64,000 nt of DNA. It comes from Streptomyces dengpaensis. GTDB taxonomy: Bacteria; Actinomycetota; Actinomycetes; Streptomycetales; Streptomycetaceae. The stretch's first letter is position 1; the number at the start of each line of letters is the position of its first letter. Below are positions 8,454-18,116 of the stretch, piece after piece. A program made the position numbers and the translations under genes. The DNA is taken from positions 186,001 to 250,000 of the forward strand of contig NZ_CP026652.1 in NCBI RefSeq assembly GCF_002946835.1. Direction: 5' to 3'. The notes under the pieces are model-generated. The model saw nothing but the letters and a program-made list of their open reading frames with translations. It did not search any database and was not told the origin of the DNA.

Positions 8454-8625
8454 TGAGGCGGTCCGCGCCCCCGCGCTGTCGGCTTGGCAGGGTTCCGGGG
8501 CCGTGAAACGCTCATTTTATGGCATATCTGTCCCGCGTCTGCACATCGATCTCGAACGGGTGAGCCCGGCTGCCTGCCGGGAATCCCCCGGGATCCAGGC
8601 TCCCGTTCGGGAGTAAGGAACAGCC

Positions 8626-10056
8626 ATGAGGACGACTGAGCACGCTCACGACCGCGACGACCACAGTGACCCCACCTTGTACCGCACTCCGGCGGATGCC
8701 GTCGCCGCGCCCCCGGAGAAGCTCGCCTATGTCGTCGGTTTCGACCCGAGCGCACAGCGCGCGGACGCGTTGTTCACCGTCGGCACCGACCCCGAATCCC
8801 CCGTATACGGCCGCGTGACCGCCCACGCCGAGCTACCCGGTCTGGGCAACGAACTGCACCACTTCGGCTGGAACGCCTGCTCGAGCGCGCTGGCGCATGC
8901 CGGTCATCATCACGCTGCGCGGCGCTACCTCATCATCCCGGGACTGCGCTCCTCCCGGCTGCACGTCTTCGACACCGGCCCCGATCCCGCCCGCCCGCTC
9001 CTGGTCAAGGTGGTCGAGCCCGAGGAGCTGGCCGCCAAGGCCGGATATTCGCGTCCGCACACACTCCACTGCGGCCCCGACGGAGTGTTCCTGTCCTGCC
9101 TGGGCGGCCCGGACGGTGCGGACGGACCTGGCGGCGTCGCGCTGCTGGACCATGAAAGCTTCGAAGTGCTGCGCGCCTGGGAGAGCGACCGCGGACCGCA
9201 GCGGTTCGCCTACGACCTCTGGTGGCATCTGCGCCAGAACATCGCCGTGACCAGCGAGTGGGGCACCCCCTCGATGTTCGAGGACGGCCTTGTCCCCGAA
9301 CTGCTGCTGGGTCGCCAGTACGGCCACTCGCTGCACTTCTGGGAGCTGGACTCTGGCCGGCACCTGCAGCGCATCGATCTGGGGGATGAGAACCAGATGG
9401 TGCTGGAGCTGCGTCCCGCGCACGACCCCGAGGCGACGTGGGGGTTCGCACACGCCGTGGTCAACGTGGAGGACTTGTCGGCGTCGGTGTGGCTGTGGAA
9501 CCGGGAGGGCGAGGACTTCGTGGTCCACAAGGTGATCACCATCCCTGCCGAGCCCGCGCAAACGGAGGACCTGCCCCCGGCGCTGCAGCCGTTCGGCGCC
9601 GTGCCCCCATTGATCACCGACATCGACCTGTCGGTTGACGACCAGTGGCTGTACGTATCCGCATGGGGAACCGGCGACCTGTTCCAGTACGACGTGAGCG
9701 ACCCGTTCCATCCGAGGCAGACCGCGTCCGTGCGTCTTGGCGGCATCGTCAGCCAACAGCCGCATCCCGCCGAGCCGGAGATTCCGCTGTCCGGCGGAGC
9801 GCAGATGGTCGAGCTCAGCCGCGACGGGCGGCGCGTGTACCTGACGAACTCCTTGTACGGCACGTGGGACGCGCAGTTCTATCCCGCGGGAATCGACCCG
9901 TGGATGGTCAAACTCGACGCCGACACCTCGGACGGCGGGCTCTCCGTCGACAGCCGCTTCTACCCGCACGGCCCGGACTTCCTGGGCTTGCGCGTGCACC
10001 AGACACGCCTGCAAGGCGGCGACGCCTCCTCGGATTCGTACTGCTACAGCCGCTGA
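8626..10056 (+). CDS. Selenium-binding protein / methanethiol oxidase family
   Basis: The 476-residue protein has an AAGGA ribosome site before ATG 8626. It shows the SELENBP1/methanethiol-oxidase signatures ELHHFGWNACSSAL (metal/active-site region), RRYLIIPGLRSSRLHVFDT, YSRPHTLHCGPDGVFLSCLG, AYDLWWHLRQNIAVTSEWGTP, GRQYGHSLHFWEL and PLSGGAQMVELSRDGRRVYLTNSLYGTWD. Length is normal for the family. Characterised relatives oxidise methanethiol to formaldehyde, H2S and H2O2 using a metal centre. The exact substrate here is not known. It stands alone, with no signal peptide seen. Confidence 0.88.
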   Translation: MRTTEHAHDRDDHSDPTLYRTPADAVAAPPEKLAYVVGFDPSAQRADALFTVGTDPESPVYGRVTAHAELPGLGNELHHFGWNACSSALAHAGHHHAARRYLIIPGLRSSRLHVFDTGPDPARPLLVKVVEPEELAAKAGYSRPHTLHCGPDGVFLSCLGGPDGADGPGGVALLDHESFEVLRAWESDRGPQRFAYDLWWHLRQNIAVTSEWGTPSMFEDGLVPELLLGRQYGHSLHFWELDSGRHLQRIDLGDENQMVLELRPAHDPEATWGFAHAVVNVEDLSASVWLWNREGEDFVVHKVITIPAEPAQTEDLPPALQPFGAVPPLITDIDLSVDDQWLYVSAWGTGDLFQYDVSDPFHPRQTASVRLGGIVSQQPHPAEPEIPLSGGAQMVELSRDGRRVYLTNSLYGTWDAQFYPAGIDPWMVKLDADTSDGGLSVDSRFYPHGPDFLGLRVHQTRLQGGDASSDSYCYSR

Positions 10057-10586
10057 CCGCTCGTGCTCCGCGAGCGTCGGCGCCGGCGCTCGCGGCGGTT
10101 GCCGCCGCGGTGGCGAAGCCTCTGCCTGTCATGCCGGCCCCTGGGCGGTCCGGGCGGCGGACGACACCGGATGCCGGCAACTTCGCGCTGACCGCGTGCC
10201 CCATGACACCACGCCACGCCGATCTCAGGTGTGGTCGACCCTTGGCAACGCCCGCCCGGAATAGCCGCAGCCTGCACAGTGCGCGTCCACACCTGAGCCC
10301 GGACACTGCATCGCCGTCATTTCTCATGACCATCCGAGAGCCCTTGGATCGCCAACCGCTGCTGCAACTCATCGATAAACGCTGTCACTGGAAAGGGAGT
10401 CGTTTGTCGACACATCGGGAGTCACTTCGTGATTCGGCTGTGTGATCAATGTCGATGAGGTTGGGAGTCGCTGCCGCCGTTCTCTCAGGCCGAGCCGCAG
10501 CACATTCGAGGATTCGGTCCGCGCCGCCTTCGACGCGGAGGGCAATTCGTCTTGATCTGTCCGCGAGGCTGCTGGTGTAGGCGTGA
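10057..10586. other. 530-bp intergenic region
   Basis: Immediately after the oxidase stop there are GC-rich imperfect inverted repeats (GCTCGTGCTCCGCGAGC, and CGGCGGTTGCCGCCG further on) that could act as a terminator. The rest shows no coding character on either strand. Confidence 0.35.
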
Positions 10587-10769
10587 TTATTTGTAGGCGG
10601 CGACAGCGGCGAAGTAGATACCGAGAGCGGCGGCTGCGGCGCCCGCGCCGCTGATGATCGCCTGGGGGATGCCGACGCCGGAGCCGCGGGCGAGCAGGCC
10701 CGCGATGATGGCGATGTTGAGGGCGGCGGACAGGGCGAGCAGCAGGGACATGATCTGCAGTGGGCTCAT
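10587..10769 (-). CDS. Small hydrophobic membrane protein (60 aa)
   Basis: It starts at ATG 10769 behind GGGAG. The protein is almost entirely hydrophobic. There are two probable helices, residues 5-26 (IMSLLLALSAALNIAIIAGLL) and 34-57 (IPQAIISGAGAAAAALGIYF), separated by a Gly-rich turn. It faces away from the HTH gene at 11003 and may share its promoter region. Function unknown; a holin-like or effector role cannot be told from sequence. Confidence 0.6.
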   Translation of the reverse strand: MSPLQIMSLLLALSAALNIAIIAGLLARGSGVGIPQAIISGAGAAAAALGIYFAAVAAYK

Positions 10770-11002
10770 GGCGGGAACTCCCTGTGATGGTGATGCCGGC
10801 CCTGGTGGGCTGTGCGGATGAGTTCGACGCTGGCTGTCCAGCCAGCTGTCCAGCAGGAGTTGGCTGCAGATTGGATACATCGATCCGAAGCGGGCTGGTG
10901 GGCCCCTAGGGTTCACGGCATGTCAGGGCGTGCGTGCGCCCGGGTGTCGAGGGGCCAAGTGGACATCCGCGCACGGGCCAGAGGGAGCGAAAGGGCGTCC
11001 TG

Positions 11003-11614
11003 ATGACGGCACCGGGGGTGCAGGAACCGGACTACGACACGCTAGTCGCCGAACTGGTCGCGTTCCGCGTCGACCGCCTGCAGGGGAAGCTGTCCAACCG
11101 CACACTGGCCGAGGCCGCCGGCGTCAGTCCCACCACGATCGGGAACTGGCTGAACCTGCAAGAACGGCCGTTCCCTCAGAAGATCGATCCGCTGCTGAAC
11201 CTGCTGCGGGCCATACGGACCTATGCCGAGAGCGCCAGGCTGGCCGACGACCCGGCGGCGGGCGCACTGCTGGATGCGCAGCGGTGGCGCCGTGCCTACA
11301 AAGCCAAGGCCCGTCAGAACGCGGACGGAACACGCGCCGCGGTTGTGGCCGAGCATGGCCAGACGGTGCTGGAGCGCATGCGGCCGGGCCAGCCCCTGCC
11401 GCTGGTGACGGACCCGTTTCACCTGGAGGTCCACCACGCGATCGACTCCCAGACCGCCGGACTGCCGGTGCTTCCCGAATACGTGCCGCGCGAGCACGAC
11501 CGCCTACTCGGCGAGGTTGTGGAACGGGCGGCTGACGACCAGGACCGGTTCAGGTTCGGGCGGGAGCCCGATGGAAGTGCTGCCGGGCCGTGGACGTGGG
11601 AGGACCTGGAGTGA
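11003..11614 (+). CDS. HTH (XRE-like) DNA-binding protein
   Basis: The 203-residue protein begins MTAPGVQEPDYDTLVAEL; the start was chosen for AAAGGGCG upstream, rather than the longer frame at 10934. Residues 11-60 form a helix-turn-helix region (LSNRTLAEAAGVSPTTIGNWL). The rest is helical and Arg/Ala-rich, with no enzyme motif. The N-terminus resembles those placed in front of STAND-type proteins in actinomycetes. No partner gene follows, so it may be an orphan regulator. Confidence 0.6.
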   Translation: MTAPGVQEPDYDTLVAELVAFRVDRLQGKLSNRTLAEAAGVSPTTIGNWLNLQERPFPQKIDPLLNLLRAIRTYAESARLADDPAAGALLDAQRWRRAYKAKARQNADGTRAAVVAEHGQTVLERMRPGQPLPLVTDPFHLEVHHAIDSQTAGLPVLPEYVPREHDRLLGEVVERAADDQDRFRFGREPDGSAAGPWTWEDLE

Positions 11615-11993
11615 TCTGGGAAACAGACGTTTCCCGGTTGAACGGTTTCCCCTGGTGCTGCCTCCCGGACGCCTCTGTTGAGGCGTGATTCTTGGCTGTC
11701 CAAGGCCCAGTGGAGGCGAACCAGGACGCGATCGTCCACGTCCCGCCCCCGGCCGCCCCTACAGCCCGGAGTGACCATCACAGAGGCTGGTGGGACGGCT
11801 GCGGCGTACGGACGCGGAATCAGCAAGTGATGCCCGGGAGCCAGTTGGGCAGATCTGGCGTCCCCGTTCGTGAGGAGTAAGGGGGACGGATGGGCAGCGA
11901 TCCGCGATGATGATCGGCCATGTGGTCCGCAGAGCCGGCACGGCGCCCGGGCGGGAGCGCCGCCTCGGGCACCGCGTCGGCCGTGGGGCAAGG
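11615..11993. other. 379-bp intergenic region
   Basis: No gene or RNA is supported here. Short ORFs on both strands lack conserved features. It separates the HTH gene from the convergent cold-shock gene. Confidence 0.35.
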
Positions 11994-12197
11994 TCAGGCG
12001 GGAGTGATGTTCTCCGCTTGCGGGCCCTTCTGGCCTTGGGTGATGTCGAAGGTCACGGCCTGGCCTTCCTGAAGCTCCCGGAAGCCGCTGGCGTTGATGT
12101 TGGAGTAGTGCGCGAAGACGTCGGGACCACCGCCATCCTGCGCGATGAAACCGAAGCCCTTCTCGGCGTTGAACCACTTGACGGTTCCGCTGGCCAT
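11994..12197 (-). CDS. CspA-family cold-shock protein
   Basis: The 67-residue single cold-shock domain reads [20 protein letters not shown] onward, with RNP1 KGFGFI and RNP2 VFAHY. It ends [14 protein letters not shown], the usual actinobacterial C-terminus. It binds single-stranded nucleic acid as an RNA chaperone or antiterminator. The frame open further upstream to 12290 is leader. The long leader and a hairpin with a T-run about 80 nt upstream could allow RNA-level control, as known for csp genes. Confidence 0.95.
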   Translation of the reverse strand: MASGTVKWFNAEKGFGFIAQDGGGPDVFAHYSNINASGFRELQEGQAVTFDITQGQKGPQAENITPA

Positions 12198-12277
12198 GCC
12201 GATGCCTTTCATCTGATGACGGGTCCGCACCGCGCGTACCCGGAGGTGGTCGTCTTGGTCCTCGGGTACTGCACAGC

Positions 12278-12302
12278 AAAACGCCCGCACCTAGGCGCGG
12301 GC
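12278..12302 (-). terminator. Hairpin followed by TTTT upstream of the cold-shock gene
   Basis: On the minus strand GCCCGC, an 8-nt loop and GCGGGC are followed by GTTTTG. It lies between the coiled-coil gene (stop 12631) and the cold-shock gene (start 12197). It may terminate upstream transcription or lie in the csp leader as an attenuator. Confidence 0.45.
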
Positions 12303-12630
12303 AGGAACTGCGAACCACGACATCTGCGGACGACGCTACAGGGCGGATGCGCCGGTCACCAGTGAGTAAGCCCCCTCAAAGACAGAACGGTGTTGAGCTG
12401 CCTCGACCTGGACCTGTCCGCTCAGGCAGCGGTCCATCGCCGCGTGCAACGACTGGTCTCTTCCTCCGGAATCTCCCGCCAGCTGTTGGCCAGCACGTGG
12501 AGGTGAGGCTCCGCACGGCGGGGATCCCGCAGGCGGGGACGGTCATGTGGCGCTCCATCCCATAGCGCGCCGGGCCTGCTTCACGGCGCGGGCAGTGGGC
12601 GCGATGAAAGACTAGCGAAAGGAGTGGGGT

Positions 12631-13545
12631 TCACTTTGTCAAGCGCTCGGCGCGGTCTCGCGCCGTCTCAGCGGCGCGGCGTGCCTGCTGCGCGGCATGG
12701 TCTGTTTCCGCGGCTCGGTTGCGGGCGTTGTCGAGGTCGTTTCGGACCCGGCGTCGCAGCTCCACCGTGGCGTGTAGTTGCTGGGCCAGTTCCGTCGCGC
12801 GCTCTTCGAGTTGACGGAGTGTTGATTCGGTCCGCTCGACGGTCGCCTGAGCCTGGTGGTGTTCCTCCTCGCGCTGGCGGGCCTGCTGTTCGGCCGCTTC
12901 CGCCGCGCGCTGAGCCTGGACGAGCTTTCTGCGCCGTGCCTCTCCGGGTCGCTGTTCGCGGGCGGACTTGGGGCCGGCCATGTCTGGGCGCTCTGGCCTC
13001 GGCGGTGTCTTGCGTCCGCGTGCCTTGGAGGGTGCGGGAGCCTGGCGGGTGGGTGCTTCGGCTACGGCGGCCGCGGTGAATCCGACGGGAGGGACGAGGG
13101 CCTTGACGAGCCGGCCGGAGGCCCATTGCTGGGCCGCGGCCGGGTCCGCGAGAGCCGCGTGCAGGGTCTGCTCGACCTTCCGCTGCGCGGCCTCACCGAG
13201 GGGATGTCCGGCCCCGGCCGCCAAGTCGCGGGCCTGCCGCGATAGTGCGCCGACGAGGGTGTGCTGCCGGCGGTTCAGGCGTCTGAGCTGGGTGCCATCA
13301 GCGTTGTGGTGGGCCTGGCGCAGGCCTTCGCCCAGGCGAAGCAGCCGGGTGACCTGAGCGGGCTTCGAGTGGACCAGCAGGTTGCTGGCCCAGGCCGACA
13401 GCGTGGGGCGGCGCAGCGCAGCAATCTGGGCGGCCAGCTTGCCTTCGCCGGCTGTGAGGGCCTCGTCCGCAACCGCATCGCGTGCCTCGACGAACCGGGT
13501 CGGATGCAGCACGTACAACTCGTCGGCGATGCTCTCCACATCCAC
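12631..13545 (-). CDS. Conserved coiled-coil protein, Arg/Ala/Glu-rich
   Basis: The 304-residue protein begins MDVESIADELYVLHPTRFVE. Residues 1-150 form a helical domain (RDAVADEALTAGEGKLAAQI and RRPTLSAWASNLLVHSKP). A Pro/Lys/Arg linker follows (about 165-200). A long coiled coil of about 100 residues (EAARRRKLVQAQRAAEAAEQ and so on) reaches the C-terminus. No enzymatic motif is visible. The composition suggests a nucleoid- or DNA-associated structural protein, but this is only inference. Confidence 0.7.
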   Translation of the reverse strand: MDVESIADELYVLHPTRFVEARDAVADEALTAGEGKLAAQIAALRRPTLSAWASNLLVHSKPAQVTRLLRLGEGLRQAHHNADGTQLRRLNRRQHTLVGALSRQARDLAAGAGHPLGEAAQRKVEQTLHAALADPAAAQQWASGRLVKALVPPVGFTAAAVAEAPTRQAPAPSKARGRKTPPRPERPDMAGPKSAREQRPGEARRRKLVQAQRAAEAAEQQARQREEEHHQAQATVERTESTLRQLEERATELAQQLHATVELRRRVRNDLDNARNRAAETDHAAQQARRAAETARDRAERLTK

Positions 13546-13629
13546 AGCTCACCGCCGCCCTTCCCTTCTCGGTACAGGTATGCCCGCTTTGTCGAAATAG
13601 ATCGCCTACATCACCCCTGATGCCGCAGG

Positions 13630-13860
13630 TCAGATGCGCCGTGCGGTGCGGTCGGCTTGACGCGGCTCGGCGGGGGTGGTTGGGCCAGGTCGGTCCGTGA
13701 ACGACGAGACGCCGAAAAGCGGGCCGAGCTGCCGCATCGTCAGGTTCGTGCGGTAGTACACCGCGACCACCAGCACCCGCTCGGCCAGCGGCAGACTCCA
13801 CGGCCGACCCATCATCGTCGCATCTTGGATGTGAGCCCCGCAGACCGCATGGCTGGCCAC
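13630..13860 (-). pseudogene. IS5-family transposase, N-terminal fragment
   Basis: The segment GRPWSLPLAERVLVVAVYYR, then TNLTMRQLGPLFGVS, is the N-terminal HTH region of an actinobacterial IS5-type transposase. The similarity stops abruptly after FGVS, and the frame runs out through unrelated codons to a stop at 13630. Neither the catalytic core nor terminal repeats were found nearby. It is a dead remnant. Confidence 0.65.
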
Positions 13861-14104
13861 CGGACACCGCGTTGGTGCCGGGCCCGGTGACGGCGGGCCC
13901 GGCGCACCGGCCCAGTGCCGGGGATCCCGGCCGTGCAGGTCCACCTCAGCATGGCGGGGCGCTCCCGGTGGCGCGGCCGTGCCGGCCCCGGGCACCTCGG
14001 TGTCTGACCAGGCCGCGAGTCTTCGTCAGGTCCGCCTGCCGTCTCAATGGCCCGGGGGGTCCGGAGCAGGGCTTCGGCGTAGTCGCATGACGTCCGGTTC
14101 GTGA

Positions 14105-14900
14105 TCATCCGAGGCCGAGGAGTGCGAGGGGGCGGCGAGGGTCGCGGGCGTTGCGGCGGAGGCCAGCGGCGATGTTCTTCACTCCGGCCGTGCGGAGGGC
14201 TCCGATGGCGAGGTTGCGCCAGGTGGCCATCGCGCGGGGCGCGTTGCCGGTCCGCAGCTGGGAGGCGTCCTCGGCGAAGGTGGTGTCGCGGACATGGTGC
14301 AGGGCCTCGATCTTCCAGTGGTCGCGGACGAGTTCGGCGAGCTGGGCCGCGGTGGCCTGCTCGGCGGTCAGGCTGGTCACGGCGTAGACCGTCTTGACGG
14401 TGGTCTTGTCGGTCTTGCGGTCGGTGCGCCGGCGCTTGAGCTGGACGGCCTGGCGGGCTCCGGGGAAAAGGAGGCTGTTCACGGTGGCGACCTTGATCCG
14501 GCGGATCTCCGAGCGGCCGTGGCCGATGCCCCGGGTGCGTCCCGGAAGCGGGATGTCTTTCCAGGGAAGGGACTTGAGCTGCCGGCGCAGCTTCTTCTGA
14601 TTGCCCTTGACGATCACGATGTAGTGCGCTGCGCGGCCGAGGAGGTAGTCGGCGTGCTCACGTTGGGTGTGCATCGCGTCGCTGGTGACGACGGTTCCTG
14701 CCAGGTCGGCGACGGTGTCCAGCAGCGGCTGGAAGCAGGTTATTTCATTCGTCTTCTCGCCGACGTCCAGCTGGGCCAGGACCAGGCCGGTGGTGTGCTC
14801 CAGTGCGGCGAGCAGGTGGATCTTGCGGCCCTTCGCTTTGGCCGCGCCACGCAGGCTTTTGCCGTCCACTGCGAGGCCGCGCGGCTCCTCATCATCGGCC
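14105..14900 (-). pseudogene. ISAs1-family transposase, N-terminally truncated
   Basis: The frame from about 14900 to 14105 carries [20 protein letters not shown], the ISAs1 hallmark, followed by [71 protein letters not shown] and [13 protein letters not shown]. The usual first ~90 residues are absent. The ORF continues upstream to 15106 through unrelated low-quality sequence. It abuts the metallopeptidase gene (stop 15103), so its insertion probably defines the downstream edge of that operon. Confidence 0.75.
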
Positions 14901-15102
14901 TCGCCGAGCACTGGGTGAGCGGCGAGCGGTGGCCGGCACTCTGTTGTCTCAGGATGCTGCAAGTGATCCTGTTCCCGGGGTGCCGGTTCGGTGTCCAAGG
15001 CCCGACTGCTGTGTTTCTCCTCCGGTTGCTTCTCCGGCCCCGAACCCCGGCCACCCGACATGTGCCGGAGTGGTACCACCGGTGGGTCTGATTCGTTCTG
15101 GG

Positions 15103-17091
15103 TCACAGCATCCGTACGCCGACCTGTTCCCAGGCCTTGTCCACCGCCTGGAGTTCCTCGCCATGGCCGTAGCGTGCGCGGGCGGCGCTCATCGTCAGTT
15201 TGGCGAAGTCAGAAAAAAGGGCCCGCTCTGCAAGTTCACCACCCGTGAGGACGTCGTACCAGATCTGTCCGGCCCTTTCCCAGGCATGACCGCCAAGGGC
15301 GGTGGCGACCAGATAGAACGCGTGATTGGGGATACCCGAGTTGATGTGAATACCGCCGTCGTCGCGGTCGGTGCGGACATAGTCGTCCATGGTCGCGGGC
15401 TGCGGGTCCTTGCCGAGGACGTCATCGTCGTATGCGGTGCCGGGAGCCTTCATGGAGCGCAGCGCCACCCCGGTCACGCGGGGGGTGAACAAACCGGCGC
15501 CGATGAGCCAGTCGGCCTCACCAGCCGTCTGGCCCAACGAGTATTGCTTCACGAGTGAGCCGAACACATCGCAGATCGACTCGTGCAGCGCGCCGGGCTG
15601 ACCGTAGAAAGAGAGGTTCGCCGTGTACTGCACAACGCCGTGTGTGAGTTCATGTGCCGTCACGTCCATGGGGATGGTGAAGTCCTGGAAAACCTCGCCG
15701 TCGCCATCCCCGTAGATCATCTGCTCGCCGTCCCAGAAGGCGTTGTTGTACGCCTCGCCGCTATGAACCACCGCGACGAGTGGCAGGCCTTCTCCGTCCA
15801 GTGAATCGCGCCCGAATGCCCTCAGGAAGAAGTCATATGTGTCCCCCAGCGCGCTGTATGCGCGGTTGACCGTGGCGTCCCGCGTGGGTGGATCGCCCTC
15901 GATGCGCACCCTCCTGCCCGGCCGAGCGGTTGCCGACGCGGCTTCGTAGACGCTGACGCGGGGAGACCGGAGTCGCTCGACCGCCTGCACGACGAAACGG
16001 CGCGGCACCCTCGCGCGGCGGCAGATTTCCTGCTCGCCCAATCGCTCGATGACTTGCTCGACGGTGAGGTCGTTCACAGAGGCGGCCTGCCGAAGGAAAG
16101 CGACCGTTTTGTCGACCGGTACGGGCGGATCCCGGTGCGGCGGGCTGGTCGGCCGCAGCCAGGTCGTCCACACGCCGGCGCTCGCGAGTCGGGAGGTCGC
16201 GTACTCGGCCGCGGAGCCCGGAACGAGCGGGCTTTTCTTGTCCGCATCTCTCTCCGCATCGCGAGCCAGCAGTTGCAAGCACGAAACGGCCATGAGCGGG
16301 GGCGTGCTGATGGTGGACTCGGGCCGCCGCCCGCCCAGTTCCGGTCGCAGAACGCGGACATCAGGGTGCCCGGGCATCCGCCGGACCAATTCCTCTGTGA
16401 TGGCCTGGAATTGCCGACGTCGTTCCTTCGCGCTCTCCGCCGGTTCGGGTGTCTGGAGCGCGTGAGCGCACACAAGGGCCTGCATAGGATTGAAAGCGTC
16501 ACTGAGCAGGCGCTCGACCATCTCGCCGGAAACCAGGCAGCGATTCTGGCGCAGGCCGGACAGAACGATCTCCTGCGCCAGGGTCATCTCATTGTTCGGA
16601 TCCCACGCAGTTCCCCATGGAATCGTGTGAATCGCGGCATGCACGGGATCGAGGCCTCTCCTGCCTGCCGGAACGAAAGCAACGGTCGTCCAGTCCGGCT
16701 CCACCCACAACGCAAGCGCCAGTGTCAGGAGACCGCTTCGCCATTCGAGGCGATAACTGCCCGCCGGAACGCGGCAACTCCAGGTCACCCATGACTCGGC
16801 ACCGCTTCCTCCCGTCTCCCAGGCGTCGGGGTGCAGTACGTGGCCTGCCTCGTCCGTGATCTGCCAGACGAAGGGGCTGTCGTGGTTCGCGGAGTGGGTC
16901 ACCCCGAGGAGCAGGACAACCAGCGACGGTATTTCGCTGCCTGAGCCAGGCGTCGAGTGACGGCTCCAATGACCCGCTGCCCTCTGATGTTCCGCATGGG
17001 CCGGCAGCGTGCCCGCCAGTGGGGCGGCGCAGGGCAGATCCATGAGGGAGGGCTGGTCAGTCCGCAGTCGTGCCGGTCGGGTAGTGGACAT
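15103..17091 (-). CDS. Fusion protein with C-terminal M4 (thermolysin-fold) metallopeptidase
   Basis: The 662-residue protein starts at ATG 17091 (upstream AAGGGAC) and overlaps the caspase gene by 35 nt. Residues from about 50 to 150 look like a beta-sandwich ([20 protein letters not shown]). Residues 165-220 are a helical module ([19 protein letters not shown] and [16 protein letters not shown]). The rest, from about 370, is an M4 domain: HELTH (480-484, zinc ligands and catalytic Glu), [11 protein letters not shown] (third ligand) and [13 protein letters not shown] (catalytic His). There is no signal peptide or propeptide of the secreted thermolysin type, so it probably acts in the cytosol. 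Operon context suggests activation by, or cooperation with, the caspase-like peptidase. Confidence 0.85.
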   Translation of the reverse strand: MSTTRPARLRTDQPSLMDLPCAAPLAGTLPAHAEHQRAAGHWSRHSTPGSGSEIPSLVVLLLGVTHSANHDSPFVWQITDEAGHVLHPDAWETGGSGAESWVTWSCRVPAGSYRLEWRSGLLTLALALWVEPDWTTVAFVPAGRRGLDPVHAAIHTIPWGTAWDPNNEMTLAQEIVLSGLRQNRCLVSGEMVERLLSDAFNPMQALVCAHALQTPEPAESAKERRRQFQAITEELVRRMPGHPDVRVLRPELGGRRPESTISTPPLMAVSCLQLLARDAERDADKKSPLVPGSAAEYATSRLASAGVWTTWLRPTSPPHRDPPVPVDKTVAFLRQAASVNDLTVEQVIERLGEQEICRRARVPRRFVVQAVERLRSPRVSVYEAASATARPGRRVRIEGDPPTRDATVNRAYSALGDTYDFFLRAFGRDSLDGEGLPLVAVVHSGEAYNNAFWDGEQMIYGDGDGEVFQDFTIPMDVTAHELTHGVVQYTANLSFYGQPGALHESICDVFGSLVKQYSLGQTAGEADWLIGAGLFTPRVTGVALRSMKAPGTAYDDDVLGKDPQPATMDDYVRTDRDDGGIHINSGIPNHAFYLVATALGGHAWERAGQIWYDVLTGGELAERALFSDFAKLTMSAARARYGHGEELQAVDKAWEQVGVRML

Positions 17092-18103
17092 CGGTGTCCC
17101 TTCCCTTCACGGAGAACTCGCAGTAAGGATCCTCGGCCTCGTAGTCCCTGGGACCGACCCAGTACGTTCCGCTGGGCAACGACAGCTCCCACGGTGTGTC
17201 ACTCCGCGCGTCCGCGCGGACCAGAAGGTCCTCGTAGTCGTCTCTGATCACCAGGTCCTTGACGTCGTGCGTGAAGTGCACCCGTACCCGGTAGGTCTCC
17301 GTGGGATCCTCGCGGCGCACGATGACGGGCATGCCCTGTTGCAGACGCACGGACGCCAGTTGGCGCCTGTCCGTGTGGCGGAAGACGAGACGGCGTACGT
17401 GATCGTCGAGCCCTGGAACCGTCACGCGCCCCGCCGTGTCCACGCCTGCGCGCATTCCGTCCAGGAGAGCTGTCGTGAAGTAGCCCCGCAGCGGCTCGCC
17501 GTCGGCCGCGGCTGCCGGTTCCAACGCCTGCTGGCCCCTCTCGGCTGCCAGCCCGAGGACGACACTGGGTAGATCGTTGGGACGCCACGCCTGCACCATC
17601 GGAGGTCCGCACGGGAGCAGGTGCAGCTCTTCCCGGCAGCAGTCGACGAAGAAGAGGACTTCCTTGAAGGGGCCGGATCGTCCGTACCAGTCGGCCAGAA
17701 GTTGGACCTCGACATGGTTGACCAGCCCGCCCTCGTCGGCCGATGGCATCAGGACGGCGCACCCGGTGCCACCTGGGGCTGTGCCGTGTCCGGCCAGGTA
17801 TCCGTAGAGACGAGACCGTTCCCAACTCTCCGGCGAGGACTCCAGCTTGGCGCTCAGCCGGTTGTTGAGTTCGACGAAGTCTCTGAAGATCCGGTCCGCT
17901 GTGGGCTGTGCGGAGACGGCATCGATGACGTCCGTGTCCCCGGAGGCCGGTACCCGGATGATGTTCTCCTCAGGCACGTCGCCACCATGGGGATCGACGA
18001 GCCAGCGATGGAACGCCTCCGCGTCGTTGACCGGGCCGTGCAGATCGTCGAGCGAGACGTACCGGTTGATGCCGGAAACCACGGCGTAGTGATGTTCGTG
18101 CAT
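17057..18103 (-). CDS. Caspase-like (C14/metacaspase-type) cysteine peptidase
   Basis: The 348-residue protein begins MHEHHYAVVSGINRYVSLDD; GGGAAG-like purines precede ATG 18103. Residues 6-200 fit the p20 caspase fold. YLAGHGTAPGG contains the catalytic His (106). VLFFVDCCREE contains the catalytic Cys (155, with a second Cys next to it). A C-terminal segment (about 255-345) is beta-rich and ends in a tail [20 protein letters not shown], which could be a sensor or regulatory module. It sits third in a four-gene operon, 13 nt after the preceding gene. Bacterial caspases of this type commonly act in conflict systems that cleave partner proteins. Confidence 0.88.
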   Translation of the reverse strand: MHEHHYAVVSGINRYVSLDDLHGPVNDAEAFHRWLVDPHGGDVPEENIIRVPASGDTDVIDAVSAQPTADRIFRDFVELNNRLSAKLESSPESWERSRLYGYLAGHGTAPGGTGCAVLMPSADEGGLVNHVEVQLLADWYGRSGPFKEVLFFVDCCREELHLLPCGPPMVQAWRPNDLPSVVLGLAAERGQQALEPAAAADGEPLRGYFTTALLDGMRAGVDTAGRVTVPGLDDHVRRLVFRHTDRRQLASVRLQQGMPVIVRREDPTETYRVRVHFTHDVKDLVIRDDYEDLLVRADARSDTPWELSLPSGTYWVGPRDYEAEDPYCEFSVKGRDTDVHYPTGTTAD

Positions 18104-18116
18104 GGGACTTCCCGTC

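Noticed and set aside
8833..10014. 393-codon antisense ORF over the selenium-binding protein gene
   Set aside because: Shadow of a well-supported sense gene; no domain, no ribosome site.
12270..12345. Possible tRNA remnant near the hairpin before the cold-shock gene
   Set aside because: No cloverleaf could be built; the hairpin with T-run explains the structure better.
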